Assembly (NCBI GenBank): GCA_026214975.1
Contig: CM047805.1
Span: forward strand, 195,114,601-195,178,600
Source: Gentiana macrophylla
Lineage: Eukaryota > Streptophyta > Magnoliopsida > Gentianales > Gentianaceae
Length of the DNA stretch: 64,000 nt
Reading direction: 5' to 3'
In this document: positions 43,318 through 53,800 of the stretch, piece after piece
Position numbering within the stretch: position 1 is the first letter of the stretch
How the letters are laid out: each line of letters starts with the position of its first letter
The notes under the pieces: model-generated
Told to the model about the DNA's origin: nothing
The model's input: only the letters and a program-made list of their open reading frames with translations
Databases searched by the model: none
Position numbers and translations under genes: made by a program

Positions 43318-44862
43318 TGTTAAGGGTGAATTTATACGATTTATATTGATATATTTTATGATAATTTCCCTCATATTTGTATAATTTGCATAAGAAACGA
43401 GTGTTTAATGGAATTATTGAGTAAATGAGGTTTTTAATGAGTTATTCGCAAAATAGGTTAATTTTGGTGTTTTAATTTTGATTTTATGATTATTTGGATG
43501 ATATTACATTTTGCGATGTTTTAATATGTTATAGGTACATGTTTGATGCTCAAATGATGATCAAAAAGAGATAAGAGTCGAATTACATTGATGATAGAAG
43601 AGATAATGATGATTTGGATTGAAGAAAAAGAGATAAGTATGGAAAAATCAAGATTAAGTCAATCTTGGACGAGCGTCCAAGTCCCGTCCATAGTGGACGG
43701 GCGTCTGAAGATCAAACGGGCGTCCGGCCTGATGAAATCAATACAGAGTTTTTCCAAGTTTAGTGAACGAGCGTCCAGATGTCGAATTTCAATATAGAGA
43801 GTTTCAAGTCCATCTGGACGGGCGTTCACCGTTCCAGACGGGCGTCCATACGCCGACTTTGCCCAAACCGACTTTGTTTCCTATAAATACTTGTTGTTTT
43901 TCCACATGAATGATACCATATACTCATTACTCAAAACCCTAAACCTAGGGGCGGCTTTAGGCTGCGTTTTTTACACTTTTTATTCCAGTTTTTATGATTC
44001 AAATTCTAGATTAAAATTAGTAGTTTTTATGTACTTTTCTTCTACAATTTCAAGTTGCAAGAGGATGTTTAGAGGCTAAGCCTTCATCAAACGAGCATTG
44101 TGAAGCCTATCCAACACGTTTTGATTCCGATTCTTGGATGCTTTGTGAGTTTTAATTAAAGTTTGTTTCTTTATTATGTGCTTTATTGATTATGCAATTT
44201 ATATCGAGAGATGGTTGCTTTGTGATGTTTAACGTTTGATGAGAATCGTTGTTAGACCTAGATCACCGTAGTAAAGATGGGATTTTTAACCTTGACATAA
44301 CGAGAGTTGCTAGGTTGAATATCTAGGTTGCTAGATTGAGAGATCTTACACCTTGTTATGGAAGCGTTAGTCTTTAAGATCGAGAGATGAGAGATTAATA
44401 GGCGAATTATCTACGAGAGTAGGAATTCATACCTTTGATAGGTGAACCACATCTTTATTAAATCTTCACTAAACGATCTAGGGTAGAAATTGAGAGTTGC
44501 GAGATAGGTGGATCATTGCTTGTTCCTCGTTAACTTAATTGAAAGAATCATTGTGCCTTGTTCTTCGTTGCTAGCTAGCTTATAATTTTATTTTCGTTTT
44601 AGTTTATAGAATAGAATTAGTTATTTTAGGTTCGTAATCATATTTCCTGGCTTTGGATTGAAAACCCTCTGTCCAGTTTATTGTTTTCCTCTTTAGTTTC
44701 GTTTTGTGTCGTGACAATTTAGAAGAATTAATAAACTAGATAAACAACCTCGATTCCCTGTGATTCGACTCCGGTATTAATCGCTATACTACGATCCCTG
44801 CACTTGGGGTAAACCGGATTATTTTATTACTTGTTTGTTTTCCTTAGATAAAATCCGAGACA
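43318..44862 (+). repeat. Athila-like gypsy 5' LTR (1545 bp)
   Basis: Begins TGTTAAGGGTGAATTTATACG and ends CCGAGACA, followed by the primer site. It has gacgggcgtc/ggacgagcgtcc words at 43668-43852 upstream of a TATA box (ctataaatac, about 43881). The string tcgattccctgtgattcgactccggtattaatcgctat lies in the R-U5 part. It disrupts the gene starting at 43189. The left flank gggat (43313-43317) is the expected target duplication, but the right end of the element is missing. Confidence 0.85.
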
Positions 44863-44868
44863 AGTTTT

Positions 44869-44881
44869 TGGCGCCGTTGCC
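44869..44881 (+). other. Primer binding site, tRNA-Asp type
   Basis: TGGCGCCGTTGCC, six bases after the LTR end, then agggaatcgg (the tRNA would predict ggggaatcg). Confidence 0.85.
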
Positions 44882-45237
44882 AGGGAATCGGTACAGTTGT
44901 CTAGTTTGTTAATTTTTCTGATTTTATGTTTTAAGTTTTTGGATAAAAGGGATCGTTAGGGCACATGGTAGTATTTTGGCCATAACTTTCAGCTCGAGTG
45001 TCCGTTTGGCGCGCAGGACCCCAATTCGGAAAACTCGTTCCGACGCCGACGATGTGGCGAACTGCCGGAGGACGTTAGACACCGTTTTCAAGGTCAAAAT
45101 ATGCTGTTTTCCCTTCCATTTTGGCCCCAGAAGATTTCAACACGGTTTTTTCCGTCTTAGTGCTTTTTCTGTTTTAATTTTTTCGTAGGTAGGGTTCTGT
45201 TTCTGTTTCCGTTTCTTTATCTTTTCTAAAAAAAAAT

Positions 45238-45893
45238 TTGTCATCAACTAGGATTATGCAAGATCAGAACGCCATGCTGAAACAGCAGATGGCGGCTCTT
45301 CAAATGTCGCTTAATCCTATGAATCAAACCCCGTCTTTCCCACAGAACTCACAAGTTCTGTTCTGTGGAAGATGTTGTCGACCTGGCCATCTTTGTTGGC
45401 GCTGTCGCTTTTTCCCCTACTGCGTATCAAGTTAACACTGTCCATAATCAGGGAAATTTTAATCTAGTCACATGTCAAAATTGTGACAATGTGGGACACA
45501 TCGCTTTCGCTTCATCTCCGTGAGTGGACGTAAATGTTGAAGTAAATGCTTCCTGTGGCGCAGATGTCGAGATTTAATAATCGCCTCTCTCGGCCAAAGC
45601 GCTGTAATCGTGGTTTCAATCTCGAATCCGAATTTCTATCAAAACCCGAACTTCATCGAACCAACATATCAATTTTTCCAATCAAAATCAATGGTTCAAT
45701 CAGAACATTCCCGATCCTATGTTTCAAAGTCAGTCTAGCCAATCTTTCCCACAAAACTTTCAGAACTATCAAGGCCTCTCTCAATCGGACGATCTTGAAG
45801 CAAAATTGGAGGAGCAAAACAGGACACTCAAGACTCTTGAGAGACGGCTCAGGCAAATGGCTCAAGACCAAGGCATTGACCCAACAGTAAGTC
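45238..45893 (+). pseudogene. gypsy gag C-terminal fragment with zinc-knuckle remnants
   Basis: Frames between 45238 and 45893 resemble an Athila-type Gag C-terminus: a coiled-coil-like start (QNAMLKQQMAALQ), a Cys/His cluster (CGRCCRPGHLC), a second one (CQNCDNVGHIAF, with the last Cys missing), a Gln/Asn/Ser/Phe-rich stretch (MFQSQSSQSFPQNFQNYQG) and a helical end (LEEQNRTLKTLERRLRQMAQ). Zinc knuckles bind the element RNA for packaging. Several stops and frame changes break it. At about 45894 it meets a Copia fragment, so the rest of the element is missing. Confidence 0.55.
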
Positions 45894-46891
45894 TGATACT
45901 TCCTTGTTCATTTACCGCCATGGCAAGGATATGGCTTATCTCTTATTGTATGTGGATGACATTATTCTTACCGCGTCTTCACTCGCACTCCGTACTCTGA
46001 TTATGGATCGCCTCGCTCCGGAATTTGCTATGAAGGATCTTGGTCCGCTTAATTACTTTTTGGGAATCAGCGTGACTCGCCATGCGAGCGGCCTATTTCT
46101 CTCTCAACGCAAATATGCTGCCTCGAGATTATTGACCGTCTTGGGTATGTCCTCTTGCAAGCCTTCCTTACTCCGGTTGACACTAAGGGAAGCTAAGTGC
46201 CTCGGGTGATGCGCCTTACGAGGATCCCACTCTTTATCGAAGTCTTGCAGGGGCCCTTCAATATCTTACGTTCACTCGTCCGGATATTTCTTATGCGGTT
46301 CAACAAGTGTGTCTTCACATGCATGACCCCCGAGTTGTTCATATGCAGGCTCTCAAGCGCATTATCCGCTATATTCAAGGCACGCTCCATATGGGATTGC
46401 ACTTATATCCCTCCTCTATGTCGGATCTGGTTGCCTATACTGATGCGGATTGGGGTGGTTGCCCTGATACTCGACGCCCACGCCGGGATATTGTGTGTTC
46501 TTGGGTGATAATTTATTGTCGTGGTCGCCCAAACGACAACCTACTCTGCCTCGCTCGAAAATTGGAGGCGAATATCGGGCGTTGCTAATGTTGTCTCGGA
46601 GTCGTGTTGGCTTCGAATTTTATTGTTTGAACTCCATTGTCCGGTAAGCAAGGCTACTATCGCCTATTGTGACAATGTGAGTGCCATTTATCTTTCCGGA
46701 AATCCCGTTCAACACCAACGCACGAAGCACATCGAGATGGATATCCATTTTGTTCGGGAAAAGTAGCACGTGGTGAAGTTCGTGTTCTTCATGTTCCTCA
46801 CGCTATCGATTATGGATATTTTTACGAAAGGTCTACCTCTTGTTCTATTTGAAGATTTTCGTACCAGCCTCAGCGTCCGCGAGTGGGGGTG
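45894..46891 (+). pseudogene. Copia reverse transcriptase end and RNase H, decayed
   Basis: The plus strand encodes YLLLYVDDIILTAS (the YVDD active-site box), FAMKDLGPLNYFLGI, RKYAASRLL, then after frame changes the RNase H part: YTDADWGGCPDTRRP, YCDNVSAIYLSGNPV, RTKHIEMDIHFVREK. Frameshifts occur near 46190, 46500 and 46770. Only the 3' third of pol remains. It abuts gypsy gag without a recognisable LTR, so the join is either an old deletion or a truncated insertion. Confidence 0.85.
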
Positions 46892-47038
46892 TGATAGAAT
46901 ATATTGTATTTAGTGTAATTAAATAGAATATATTGTATAGCCTTAATTAGCTCCTAGTCTTTAGCCTTAAGTTTAGCAATCAGTTAATAGTGTATATTGA
47001 CTATATATTGTAAACACAAGGAATGAGATATTTACGGA
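46892..47038 (+). repeat. 3' LTR of decayed Copia element (about 150 bp)
   Basis: The polypurine tract gagtgggggtg (46881-46891) is followed by TGATAGAATATATTGTAT. A short LTR that ends near aattctttca (about 47054) would fit small Copia families, but no second LTR exists here to fix the end, so the right boundary is approximate. Confidence 0.55.
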
Positions 47039-47811
47039 AAATAATTCTTTCAAAAATTAGCATACAAGTAATAGAACAGAGAAATCAAAGAATTTTTAGG
47101 CGTAACAATTATTTCTTTCTTAAAATACAGGAAGGAAAATTGGAAGAGCTTAATAGGCATAGCAGTGTTTTTTTTTTTTTTTTTTTTTTTTTTTTTGTTG
47201 TTTGATAAAAGAATAAGTGGGTATTTGGTTGAGAGGTGAGAGAGATGAGTCTTGAGATGAGGAGCCGGGGAATTTAAGTTAAGTTAAATTAAATTAATGA
47301 AGATAAGGTTAAGGTAGATTGTAGTGGTCATTTAGGGGATTTTTAAAGGTGTCATTTTATTAAGGGTAATATGGGGATTTTGAAAACCCTTTTTATTCCC
47401 AATCTAATCCCCAAACTCCTCATTTTCACAAAAACAAAAAGAAATGGGCGGTTTTGGCATGAGAGGAGAAGAGAGGAAGAAAACAGGGAGGGAGAATCTT
47501 GAACTTTACAATCAATGGCCGTTGAAATCGCAAATGATTCACACCATGAGTGACGAGGAGATCGTTCGGTGATAATTAAGTAAATGTCAAACGATTGCAT
47601 TATTTGATATTATGGCTAAGTAGAATGATCATATTTTGATTAAATCGCGAATTTCTCATCCCGGATAATTTGAGATTTGAATTAAACGTACGAATTTTTG
47701 GCACACAAAAAAAACATGAATTTTCGCAAACAATTGAAATCAGTACACGAAACGTGAGTATTTTTAATTTATTCGTTCGGATGCGAATTATTCGCGAATT
47801 CAATAACTATG
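47039..47811. other. Unassigned AT-rich stretch with poly-T tract
   Basis: A run of about 28 T at 47169-47196 could be the reversed tail of a retroposon, but I cannot identify its body. The rest is AT-rich with aagttaaattaaatt-type simple sequence near 47276. No gene is seen. Confidence 0.5.
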
Positions 47812-48085
47812 TGACGATGCCTGAAATTGTCAGTAGTGAATTCAGGTAATTGGACTTCGTGAGCATAATCCGATTAATTTGACTGTAGTTTTGTTGATGA
47901 ATCATAGTCGAGCCAATGTGTATTGACTCTCTACGTACCAAGAAGATTTCAAATCAAGCTATTAATTATCGTAGTTCTACTTTTGGGGTTGATGAAGCCT
48001 TAGTTATAGAGCTCTGATGTCAGAGTTAATGTTGAGTTGCATGTGATGAGGAAAATGACTAGGATCATGGAGCAATTTGCTAATC
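47812..48085 (+). repeat. Left member of diverged direct repeat
   Basis: Starts tgacgatgcctgaaattgtcagtagtgaatt and shares gattaatttgactgtagttttgttgatgaat, gagccaatgtg, attgactctctacgtacc, agaagatttcaaatcaagct and agttgcatgtgatgaggaaa with 54669-54930. Divergence is roughly a fifth of positions by eye. The two copies are separated by about 1.7 kb once the Copia element at 48205 is removed. They may be LTRs or internal parts of an old element. Confidence 0.75.
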
Positions 48086-48204
48086 TTTCCACAATGGAAC
48101 ATGAATTATGGGACCATTATCGTGGCAGTTACCATCATGGGGTATTGTCTGCTAAATGACATGATTGCCTACCTTGAACACCTCATGTCGATGGTGATTA
48201 CATG

Positions 48205-48425
48205 TGAAAAGATAAAGGGTATTAGTGGTAATAATGGATAATTTTGTAGTGATGTGGCATGCTGATGTGTACAATCTGTTATGCCTAGATTGTAGTGTCT
48301 GCCTCATATATTATTCCGTGTACCATTCACAAAAGAATCTAATGAAAAAGATTGCATCGTCTCCTTTCTTATCTTGAGCTCCATCTTCTTCAATGGAGAT
48401 TTTGTCATCTTTCTAAACTCAAACT
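48205..48425 (+). repeat. 5' LTR of young Copia element (221 bp)
   Basis: Begins TGAAAAGATAAAGGG and ends CTCAAACT directly before the primer site TGGTATCGGAGC (48426). It differs from the 3' LTR (53080-53300) at only two positions seen by eye. Target duplication ACATG is at 48200-48204 and 53301-53305. The right end reads CT, not the usual CA. Confidence 0.93.
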
Positions 48426-48437
48426 TGGTATCGGAGC
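48426..48437 (+). other. Primer binding site, tRNA-iMet type
   Basis: TGGTATCGGAGC immediately after the LTR, the same one-base variant of the initiator tRNA site used by the element at 14984. Confidence 0.85.
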
Positions 48438-48452
48438 TAGCTGACCGGCGTC

Positions 48453-49690
48453 ATGAGCTCAGAAGTATCCTCACCGATCAGAGCGAAAGAACAACACCGA
48501 CGTTAATAAAGAACAACAACAACAACAAGCAGAGAACAAATGGAATGATGGAGCGACTTTCAGATGGCCTACAAGTTCATTATGAAACACCACAGATTGC
48601 AACAATGGGAGTCGATCTCAAGCTCCCATGAGTTCTTTTCTTGGATCCATGGCTTATCCAGGTTTCTTGTATCCGCATGTTGATTACACAAGAGGTATAC
48701 CGTTTTCTCAAATCTCTGGTTCTATGGTTCCACCTTCTTTTCCTACTTTTATGTCGCCTCCTAGATCCGCTTCTCCCGGTCCATTTACACCAAACACGGC
48801 ACCGCTTAATGTACCATCTCACTCAATCTTGCACTGTAAAATTGAATCGAGAGAACTATTTGCTTTGGAAATACACTGTGTTACCTATTGTTCGAGGACA
48901 CAAACTGGAAGATCTGCTTCTTGGAACAAGGCCTAAACCACCAGAAACTGGTTTGTTTGGAATGTCAAATCCTAACTTCTTTGAAGAGTGGAAGACTACA
49001 AATCGCTTGCTTTTTTAGGGGTGGCTACTTAGCTCCATGACTGAGCAAATTTTGATAGAAGTGATGGGTTGTAACACATCCCATGAAATATGGTCCACTC
49101 TTGAAACCTTATTCAATAATCAGTCAGAAGCTAGGATGTTGGAGTTCAAGAATGCTCTTACAAGATCTGAGAAAGGCTCCAAGTCTATGAGTGATTATTT
49201 GGCACAGATGAAGTCCTATAGTGACAGTTTAGCTGCTGCTGGCTATCCAATTACTAAGTCAGAACTGATTTTGGCTACTCTTGAGGTTTGGACAAAGACT
49301 ATGAGGTCGTGATTGTTAACATCACCTCTAGGATTGGATCTCTTACTTGGCCAGAGGTTCAATCACAGCTATTGACACATGAAAGGTTACTAGCCAGATT
49401 TAATCCCATCACAATATTTCTGCACAAAGCAATTGTAATCATCCAATGCCTCTCGCTCACTTTGTCTCCTATTCCCAAAACTCAAATTCGGGAATGAAAT
49501 GGACCTGAGACCTACGTAATGGTGCTCAAGGCAATTATAGAGGCGAGGGGGATCAAGAGGTGGCAGGAATAGAGGTGGTAGAACTGGTGGAAGAAGTGGA
49601 CCTATGATGACATGTCAATCTGTGTGGAAAGAATGGACATACAAAGGATAGATTGGTCGGGCACAGTTTGAGCATGAGTTTCACCTCCAT
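48453..49690 (+). pseudogene. Copia gag (UBN2-type) with frameshifts
   Basis: The region encodes a Pro/Ser-rich N-terminus (about 48628-48830), then NYLLWKYTVLPIVRGHKLEDLL, a stop near 49018, and the core of a Copia Gag: IWSTLETLFNNQSEARMLEF, SMSDYLAQMKSYSDSLAAAGYP, LTWPEVQSQLLTHERLL. A damaged zinc knuckle follows near 49610 (CGKNGHTK in a shifted frame). Gag forms the virus-like particle in the cytoplasm. Frame breaks at about 48835, 49018, 49285 and 49500 would stop translation. The young LTRs suggest some of these may be consensus errors. Confidence 0.8.
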
Positions 49691-49776
49691 CCACAATAAT
49701 CGCCGCTTCTTCCGGGGTCCTAAACAGATTTACCTTTTGTTGCTACTCCAAACACTGTGGAGACAATTCTTGGTAT

Positions 49777-51519
49777 ATGGACAGTGGTGCTACTAACCAT
49801 GTAACTTCTGACCTTGGTAACATGTCCCTAAACAATAGCTACAATGGTAATGACACTTTGATTGTTGGAAATGGTGAACAGTTAACTATAGCACATATTG
49901 GTTCCACTGTTTTGCATACACCACACAAACCACTGCACCTGAAAAATGTGTTACATGTTCCACAAATCACAAAAAATTTATTGAGTCTTTCAAAGCTTAT
50001 TACTGACAATTGTGTTACTATTGACTTTGATGGTTTGTGTTGTTTTGTCAAGGACAAAGCTACAGGGACAATGCTTCTCAGGGGTCAGCTTCAGGATGGT
50101 CTGTACAAGATAGCCCTGCCTCTGGATGATGCTGATAAGACCTCCCTTCACTCCAAACACCTGTCTAATTGCTTTCATGTTGCTAAAAACTCTGTCAGCT
50201 GTAGTAATCTTGATAAGAGTCCTGATGTGTGGCACATGAGACTTGGCCACCCATCTAGTCAAACTCTCAACTCTATTTTAAGTCTTTGTAATGTTCAAAC
50301 TGTTGGAAATTTGTCTTTCTGTGAATCTTGTCAATTTGGTAAAAGTCATGCTTTATTTCACCCTATTTCTAGTACTCATGCTACTGCTAAGTTTGATTTG
50401 GTGCATACTGACTTGTGGGGCCCTGCCCCAATCAAGTCTCCTGAGGGGTATAGCTATTATGTGCATTTTGTAGATGATCATACTAGGTATACTTGGATTT
50501 ATCCTCTTAAGTATAAGTCTGAAACCTTTGATGCTTTTCATAAGTTTAAGGCCCTGGTTACAACACAGTTTTCTAGTAAGATTAAGTGTCTCCAATCTGA
50601 TTGGGGAGGAGAGTATATGTCTTTCCAGAAATATCTTGACACTGAGGGCATCACCTTTAGACACCCTTGTCCTCATGACCATGCTCAACATGGAAGGGCT
50701 GAAAGAAAGCACAGGCATATAGTTGAAACAGGGTTGACCTTACTTGCTCAAGCACATATGCCTTTGAGACTTTGGTGGCACAGCTTTCAAGCTGCTGTTC
50801 TTCTTATCAATAGTCTCCCAACTCCTGTTCTTGGTCATAAATCCCCCACTGAATGTCTCTATCACACTTTGCCTAAGTACAAGCAATTTAGGGTTTTTGG
50901 GTGTCTTTGTGTATCCCAATCTCGCACCACTATCAACACCATAAATTTGAATTTCACAAAGACCAAATGTGTTAATCTAGGATTGAGTACTTGTCACAAA
51001 GGTTATAAATGCTTAGATGCCACTGGCAGGATATATATATCTGCTAATGTCATCTTTGATGAAACCTCATTCCCTTTTGCTCAAGGTTTTACTCAGGGTC
51101 CTTCTAAACAAATTCTTGTTGATCCCTCAATTGCCACTCCTTCTTTCATTTTTACTACTCAGGAAGAGGGGGTGCAGAAGACAACAGACATCCTGAGCAG
51201 ACTTCCTGAAGGAGACATTGATGTCTCCCCTGCCACTGATCAGGTACCTCAAACTCATGAAAACTCCTTTGATATTTTAAATGGTGCTTCTATATCACCT
51301 CATGATGCATCACCAGAGTCAAGTCCCAGTGTGCATACACATCACTCAAATTCTTTCACAGCATCATCCTCAAACACACCTGACACTCCATCTGTTTCAC
51401 AAGACAGTGTGGTTGCAGATGTTTCTCAAACTGTTGTGCAAACCAGAGTTCATCCCATGCAAACTAGGTCTAAGAGTGGGATATTCAAACCTAAAGTCTA
51501 TTCTCTGCCGCATAACTAG
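49777..51519 (+). CDS. Copia protease-integrase ORF (580 aa), part of pol
   Basis: The frame opens at the protease active site DSGATNH (residues 2-8). A zinc-binding pre-integrase part follows (H153, H158, C182, C185). The integrase core has all three catalytic acidic residues: D212 in HTDLWGP, D275 in SDWGGEY and E309 in GRAERKHRH. Then comes the GKSHALF/FRVFGC region and a Ser/Pro/Thr-rich linker ending in TRSKSGIFKP. Protease cuts the polyprotein; integrase inserts the cDNA. The start in the protease motif means that the true frame begins upstream in gag. RT lies beyond a frame break after 51519. The TRSKSGIFKP segment and 221-bp LTRs suggest the Ale/Retrofit branch, tentatively. Confidence 0.88.
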   Translation: MDSGATNHVTSDLGNMSLNNSYNGNDTLIVGNGEQLTIAHIGSTVLHTPHKPLHLKNVLHVPQITKNLLSLSKLITDNCVTIDFDGLCCFVKDKATGTMLLRGQLQDGLYKIALPLDDADKTSLHSKHLSNCFHVAKNSVSCSNLDKSPDVWHMRLGHPSSQTLNSILSLCNVQTVGNLSFCESCQFGKSHALFHPISSTHATAKFDLVHTDLWGPAPIKSPEGYSYYVHFVDDHTRYTWIYPLKYKSETFDAFHKFKALVTTQFSSKIKCLQSDWGGEYMSFQKYLDTEGITFRHPCPHDHAQHGRAERKHRHIVETGLTLLAQAHMPLRLWWHSFQAAVLLINSLPTPVLGHKSPTECLYHTLPKYKQFRVFGCLCVSQSRTTINTINLNFTKTKCVNLGLSTCHKGYKCLDATGRIYISANVIFDETSFPFAQGFTQGPSKQILVDPSIATPSFIFTTQEEGVQKTTDILSRLPEGDIDVSPATDQVPQTHENSFDILNGASISPHDASPESSPSVHTHHSNSFTASSSNTPDTPSVSQDSVVADVSQTVVQTRVHPMQTRSKSGIFKPKVYSLPHN

Positions 51520-51525
51520 TCACAC

Positions 51526-53090
51526 TCATTTCCAATGTAACTCGCAAAATGTGTCCAAGTCGCTAAAAGTTCGAGAATGGAAAGATGCTATGGCTGAGGA
51601 ATATAGAGCTCTTATTCATAATAAGACCTGGGAACTGGTGAACTTGCCATCAGGGGCAAGTGTTGTTGGAAATAGATGGATATTTAAGCTCAAACTTAGG
51701 CCGGATGGTATCGTTTCTAAAACACAAGGCTAGGCTTGTGGCAAAGGGATATAGTCGTAATTATGGGATAGATTACAATGAAACCTTCACCCTGCTACTA
51801 AATCGCCACAATCGATTATGTTATCCTTGGTCGCTTTCCATGGATCGCCTATACATCGATAGACATTAATAATGCTTTTCTGAATGGTCCTTTGCAGGAA
51901 ACAGTGTATATGGAACAACCAGAGGGATTTGTAGATTCTGCAAGACCACACTTTGTGTGCAAACTGAAGAAAGCTTTGTATGGGCTGAAACAGGCCCTTA
52001 GAGCATGGTTTGATGCTCTTAGGGCTCAGTTGATAAGTTGGGGTTTCACTAATCTGCTTTGTGATACATCCTTGTTTATGCTCAAGGTGGACACCAAAGT
52101 TCTATTTACTCTTGTGTATGTTGATGATATATTGTTGACAGGAAATTCTCATAATCTGATTCAGAAGTTCATCAGATTGCTTGATTCCAGTTTTTCCTTG
52201 AAGGATTTGGGACCAGTATCTCACTTTTTAGGGATGCAAGTAACCAGAAACAGCAATGGCCTACATCTGAGCCAAGCCTATTATGCCTCTCAACTATTAA
52301 AAAGGCTTAATCTGGAGCATCTTAAACCTTGCCCTACTCCTATGGTTGGCCGGTAAACAAATTTCACCCAAAACAAGGGGAACCTCTAGCTAATCCTGGT
52401 GTTTATAGAAGTGCTATAGGGGCATTGCAATATCTGACTATGACAAGACCAGATATAGCCTATACTGTCAACACTTTAAGTCAATTTATGCAAGATCCTC
52501 ATACTGAGCACTGGCAAGCTCTTAAAAGACTTCTGAGGTTTGTACAGGGTACATTGAGACATGGTTTGCAATTTCTACCTAGCAAAACTATGGAGCTACA
52601 TGGGTTTACAGATGCCAATTGGGCAGCATGTCCCTCAGACAGAAAATCTACTGGAGGTTACTGTGTTTACTTTGGAAAGTCTCTTATCACTTGGAGTTCA
52701 AAAAAGCAATCTGTGGTGGCAAGGTCCAGCTGTGAGTCTGAATACAGAGCCTTATCTAATCTTGGAGCAGAAATGAAATGGATCATGGAATTTCTGAAAG
52801 AAATCAGATTTGGCCTTCCTGCCATACCAACTCTATGGTGTGACAATACAGGTGCTACAACACTAGCTCAAAACCCTGTGTATCATGCTAGAACAAAGCA
52901 TATTGAAGTAGATGTTCACTTCATTCGAAATCTGGTTCTTGAAAAACAACTCAAGGTCTGCTACATTCCTACATCAGCACAGGTGGCTGATATCTTCACC
53001 AAATCTTTACCAATAACAACTTTCTGCAACTTTAGAGACAAACTAAATGTAGTTGAACCACATATTAGTTTGAGAGGGGTGAAAAGATAA
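51526..53090 (+). pseudogene. Copia reverse transcriptase-RNase H with frameshifts
   Basis: Pieces in order: [43 protein letters not shown], then a garbled stretch (51795-51870), then [26 protein letters not shown], the catalytic LVYVDDILLTG, SLKDLGPVSHFLGMQV, and in another frame RNase H with YLTMTRPDIAY, FTDANWAACPSDRKSTGG, SSCESEYRAL, LWCDNTGATTLAQNPV, RTKHIEVDVHFIRN and ADIFTKSLP. Frame changes fall near 51728, 51795-51870 and 52345. In the garbled stretch every departure from the family pattern involves TCG where a CTG or CAG is expected. Catalytic residues are otherwise kept. Confidence 0.88.
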
Positions 53091-53300
53091 AGGGTATTAG
53101 TGGTAATAATGGATAATTTTTTAGTGATGTGGCATGCTGATGTGTACAATCTGTTATGCCTAGATTGTAGTGTCTGCCTCATATATTATTCCGTGTACCA
53201 TTCACAAAAGAATCTAATGAAAAAGATTTCATCGTCTCCTTTCTTATCTTGAGCTCCATCTTCTTCAATGGAGATTTTGTCATCTTTCTAAACTCAAACT
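53080..53300 (+). repeat. 3' LTR of young Copia element (221 bp)
   Basis: Follows the polypurine tract tgagagggg. Same length as the 5' LTR, with two differences noticed (tttttt for ttttgt near the start, and gatttc for gattgc). It ends before target duplication ACATG at 53301-53305. Confidence 0.93.
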
Positions 53301-53526
53301 ACATGTCCCGAGTCGACAATTCTGAATCGAGGTGAATCTGCGTCATGTCGGTTGAACGAGCTGGGAGATGCTACATACTTGACTAAGTGTTTTTTCTCGA
53401 GGTTATCTGAAATATAAGACCTCTTATTTGGCTGCACTCCTTTGGCCCATTTTGCTGAGAAGATCCAAAATATCTCATTAGGTGCCACGTGTATGACGTC
53501 GGGTCAAACCCACGTCAAAAGCCTCC

Positions 53527-53800
53527 CAAGTATACATTTTTTGAGTCGTTGAGGTCGTGAAATGTATATTGTTTGGAGTTGGAAAAAAGTAACTAGCGTA
53601 CTTCTTTTGAGTTGTTGAGGTCATGAAAAGTATATTGTTTGGAGTTGCAAAAAATAACTGGCTCCCTGAGTATACTTTTTTTTTGAGCCGTTGACGTCGT
53701 GAAAAGTATATTATTTGGAGTTGGAAAACATAACTAGCCCCCGAAGTATATTTTTTTCGAGCCGCTAAGGTCGTTAAAAGTATATTGTTTCGGAGTATAC
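53527..53800. repeat. Tandem repeat, unit about 75 bp, 3.5 copies
   Basis: Each unit has agtatac, a T-run, gagYcgttgaggtcgtgaaaagtatattgtttggagttg and aaaataactagc. Starts are near 53527, 53600, 53669 and 53745. Units are diverged by point changes and short T-run variation. No coding potential. Confidence 0.85.

Noticed and set aside
47169..47196. Poly-T run as a terminator or as a SINE/LINE tail
   Set aside because: No retroposon body, target duplication or RNA polymerase III promoter boxes could be found beside it.
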